NCBI GenBank assembly: GCA_026125925.1
Contig: JAHCKF010000141.1
Coordinates: 1-8,245, forward strand
Direction of reading: 5' to 3'
Origin: Pseudolabrys sp.
GTDB lineage: Bacteria; Pseudomonadota; Alphaproteobacteria; Rhizobiales; Xanthobacteraceae
DNA length: 8,245 nt
Below, in pieces: positions 6,710 through 8,245 of this stretch (its first letter is position 1; each line of letters starts with the position of its first letter). Both the position numbers and the translations under genes were made by a program. The notes below the pieces were generated by a model, which saw only the letters and a program-made list of their open reading frames with translations, was not told the DNA's origin and ran no database searches.

Positions 6710-7744
6710 ATGGCCGAGAAACTGTTCCCCACCACCGTCGTCGGCAGCTATCCGCAGCCCGACTGGCTGGTCGATCGCAAGATGCTGTCGAAGGTGGTGC
6801 CGCGCGTGCGCATGAAGGAGATGTGGCGGGTGGCGGACGAATGGCTCGAGCAGGCGCAGGATGGCGCCACCATCGTCGCCATCCGCGCCATGGAACGCGC
6901 CGGAGTCGACGTCATCACCGACGGCGAGATGCGGCGCGAGAGTTATTCCAATCGCTTCGCCACCGCGCTCGACGGCGTCGATATCGAGAACCCCGGCTTC
7001 GTCAAGGCGCGCTCGGGCCAGCAGACGCCGGTGCCGCGCATCGTCGGCAGGGTGCGGCGCAACGGTCCTGTCGAGGTGCGCGACATGCAGTTCCTCCGCG
7101 CCAACACCGACCGGGTCGCCAAGATCACGCTGCCGGGTCCCTTCACCATGAGCCAGCAGGCCAAGGACGAGCACTACAAGGACGCCGAAGCGCTGGCGAT
7201 GGACATGGCGGCCGCGGTCAACGAAGAGGCGCATGATCTGGTGCGGGCAGGGGCCGATGTGATCCAGCTCGACGAGCCCTGGGTGCGCAACGATCCGGAC
7301 AGCGCACGGCGCTATGCCGTCAAGGCGATCAACCGCGCGCTCGAAGGCATCAAGGTGCCGACCGCGGTGCATCTGTGCTTCGGCTACGCCGCGGTGGTGC
7401 CGGGCGAAACCAAGCCGACCGGCTATTCCTTTCTCGCCGAGCTCGCCGACACCACGGCGACCATGATCTCGATCGAGAGCGCGCAACCCAAGATCGATCT
7501 CGGCGTGCTCGCCGATCTGGCGCCGAAGAAGATCATGCTCGGGGTGCTCGACCTGTCCGATCTGGTGGTCGAGACGCCGCAGCGTGTCGCCGAGCGCATC
7601 CGCCTCGGCCTCAAGCATGTCAGCCCCGACCGCCTGATCCCGGCGCCGGATTGCGGCATGAAGTACCTGCCGCGCGAGGTCGCCTTCGGCAAGCTCAGGG
7701 CCATGGTCGAGGGCGCGGCGCTGGTTCGGGCCGAGTACGCCTGA
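6710..7744 (+). CDS. Stand-alone MetE-core zinc methyl/alkyltransferase-like protein
   Basis: This 344-residue protein of the cobalamin-independent methionine synthase superfamily (COG0620-type, UROD/MetE barrel) contains only the catalytic half; full MetE is about 750 residues. Zinc ligands can be aligned to E. coli MetE: His221 and Cys223 in AVHLCFGY (MetE H641, C643), Glu256 in ISIES (E665) and Cys315 in PDCGMK (C726). Between C223 and E256 there are about 11 extra residues relative to MetE. The opening TTVVGSYPQPDW, ITDGEMRRE at about 69-77 and IQLDEP at 185-190 are further family marks. Zinc would activate a thiol for alkyl transfer. The start ATG at 6710 has GGAG at 6701-6704. It is the last gene of the transporter operon. 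Alternatives are a folate-independent methionine synthase, a thiol:alkyl transferase related to epoxyalkane:coenzyme M transferase, or a C-S lyase; the substrate is not known. Confidence 0.85.
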   Translation: MAEKLFPTTVVGSYPQPDWLVDRKMLSKVVPRVRMKEMWRVADEWLEQAQDGATIVAIRAMERAGVDVITDGEMRRESYSNRFATALDGVDIENPGFVKARSGQQTPVPRIVGRVRRNGPVEVRDMQFLRANTDRVAKITLPGPFTMSQQAKDEHYKDAEALAMDMAAAVNEEAHDLVRAGADVIQLDEPWVRNDPDSARRYAVKAINRALEGIKVPTAVHLCFGYAAVVPGETKPTGYSFLAELADTTATMISIESAQPKIDLGVLADLAPKKIMLGVLDLSDLVVETPQRVAERIRLGLKHVSPDRLIPAPDCGMKYLPREVAFGKLRAMVEGAALVRAEYA

Positions 7745-7885
7745 CCCGCCGCGCCTTCGCCGCGTCGCCTGCACCCTTGCCTTGATCCCTGGCCTCCGGT
7801 AGCAGTCGGGGACGGCTCACGGTCGGCTGGCTTAACGCCCGCCGGCAGCCTGGCAAGGCGGATTATGCCGCCGCGTCAGTGAGTT
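7745..7885. other. Gap with no clear feature
   Basis: This 141-nt stretch separates the MetE-like gene from the tRNA gene. It has a few GC-rich partial inverted repeats, for example GGCGG (7857-7861) with CCGCC (7868-7872), but no stem followed by a T-run and no convincing promoter boxes. A promoter for the tRNA should be here, but I cannot place it. Confidence 0.5.
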
Positions 7886-7959
7886 GCGGGTGTAGCTCAA
7901 TGGTAGAGCAGCAGCCTTCCAAGCTGAATACGAGGGTTCGATTCCCTTCACCCGCTCCA
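7886..7959 (+). tRNA. tRNA-Gly, anticodon UCC
   Basis: A full cloverleaf can be drawn. The acceptor stem pairs GCGGGTG (7886-7892) with CACCCGC (7949-7955). The D-arm is GCTC-AATGGTA-GAGC (7895-7909). The anticodon loop CTTCCAA (7916-7922) carries TCC at 7918-7920. The T-arm is GAGGG-TTCGATT-CCCTT (7932-7948). Discriminator T7956 is followed by an encoded CCA (7957-7959). The length of 74 nt is normal. The anticodon stem closes with a G-A mismatch (7911/7927). It reads GGA/GGG glycine codons. Confidence 0.97.
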
Positions 7960-7974
7960 GCCGCTCCCTGAGCC

Positions 7975-8245
7975 TCACGCCCCCTTGATGCCGGCCGCCT
8001 TGATGACGCCGGCCCATTTCGCCGTTTCGGCATCGATGAACTTGCCGAAGTCGGCGGCGTTCAGGCCGTGAGTTTCCATGCCTTGCTCGAGGAACTTCTT
8101 TTTCATCTCCGCTTCGCTCAAGGCACGGTTGATCTCGCTGTCGAGCCGCTGAACGATCGGCGCCGGTACGCCAGCCGGCGCCATGAAGCCGTACCAGCCG
8201 GCGGCGACGACACGCGGCAGGCCCTGCTCGGCGAGCGGCGGCGCC
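7975..8245 (-). CDS. Bug/TctC-family tripartite tricarboxylate transporter receptor, C-terminal part
   Basis: This is the C-terminal 89 or so residues of a periplasmic solute-binding protein of the Bug (TctC) family, which serves tripartite tricarboxylate transporters or acts as a free receptor. The gene runs in from beyond the right edge; the frame is open from 8244, and the ATG at 8184 is internal. Family marks are PPLAEQGLPRVVAAGWYGFM followed by APAGVPAPIVQRLDSEINRAL, then the C-terminal FIDAETAKWAGVIKAAGIK. Full proteins are about 320-330 residues, so roughly a quarter is visible. The TGA stop (7977-7975) is 15 nt from the end of the convergent tRNA gene. Ligand and partner genes cannot be seen. 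Confidence 0.9.
   Translation of the reverse strand, partial: APPLAEQGLPRVVAAGWYGFMAPAGVPAPIVQRLDSEINRALSEAEMKKKFLEQGMETHGLNAADFGKFIDAETAKWAGVIKAAGIKGA

Noticed and set aside
6683..7774. 363-codon minus-strand open frame opposite the MetE-like gene
   Set aside because: It lies exactly opposite a gene with intact zinc ligands and has the His/Asp/Arg-rich look of an antisense frame.
7832..8017. Minus-strand frame across the tRNA gene containing VKGIEPSYSAWKAAALPLSY
   Set aside because: This is the antisense translation of tRNA-Gly, a well-known source of false conserved hypothetical proteins.
1..8245. CRISPR array, insertion sequence or phage genes
   Set aside because: No regularly spaced repeats, transposase, integrase or phage structural genes were seen.

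Overview
The window is GC-rich, with strong third-position G/C bias and genes packed head to tail. Its gene content is typical of an alphaproteobacterium, most likely of the Hyphomicrobiales (Bradyrhizobium, Rhodopseudomonas, Xanthobacteraceae type). The signs are an fds-type NAD-dependent formate dehydrogenase, an SsuA/NMT1-like ABC importer, and a Bug/TctC-type solute receptor. The genus cannot be fixed from the sequence alone.

Layout. Positions 1-3081 (+) hold the 3' end of a formate dehydrogenase operon: fdsA (alpha subunit, 5' end outside the window), fdhD/fdsC (sulfurtransferase that activates the Mo cofactor) and fdsD (small delta subunit). The order matches the known fdsGBACD operon, so fdsG and fdsB should lie just upstream. 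Positions 3082-3318 are a non-coding leader rich in inverted and direct repeats, with a weak candidate promoter. Positions 3319-7744 (+) hold a compact five-gene unit: periplasmic binding protein, permease, ATPase, second permease, and a stand-alone MetE-core zinc methyltransferase-like enzyme. Positions 7745-7885 are a short gap with no clear feature. A tRNA-Gly(UCC) gene with encoded CCA lies at 7886-7959 (+). From 7975 to the window end, on the minus strand, is the C-terminal part of a Bug/TctC-family solute-binding protein.

How the genes work together. FdsA, matured by FdhD and assembled with FdsD, would oxidise formate to CO2 and reduce NAD+. The second operon looks like import of a small, probably sulfur- or nitrogen-containing organic anion, coupled to a cytoplasmic zinc-dependent alkyl/methyl transfer enzyme of the MetE/epoxyalkane:CoM-transferase superfamily. 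The substrate is unknown. A shared theme of one-carbon and sulfur metabolism is possible but is inference.

No clearly new system is visible. The most promising items are the transporter plus MetE-core operon and the repeat-rich leader in front of it.
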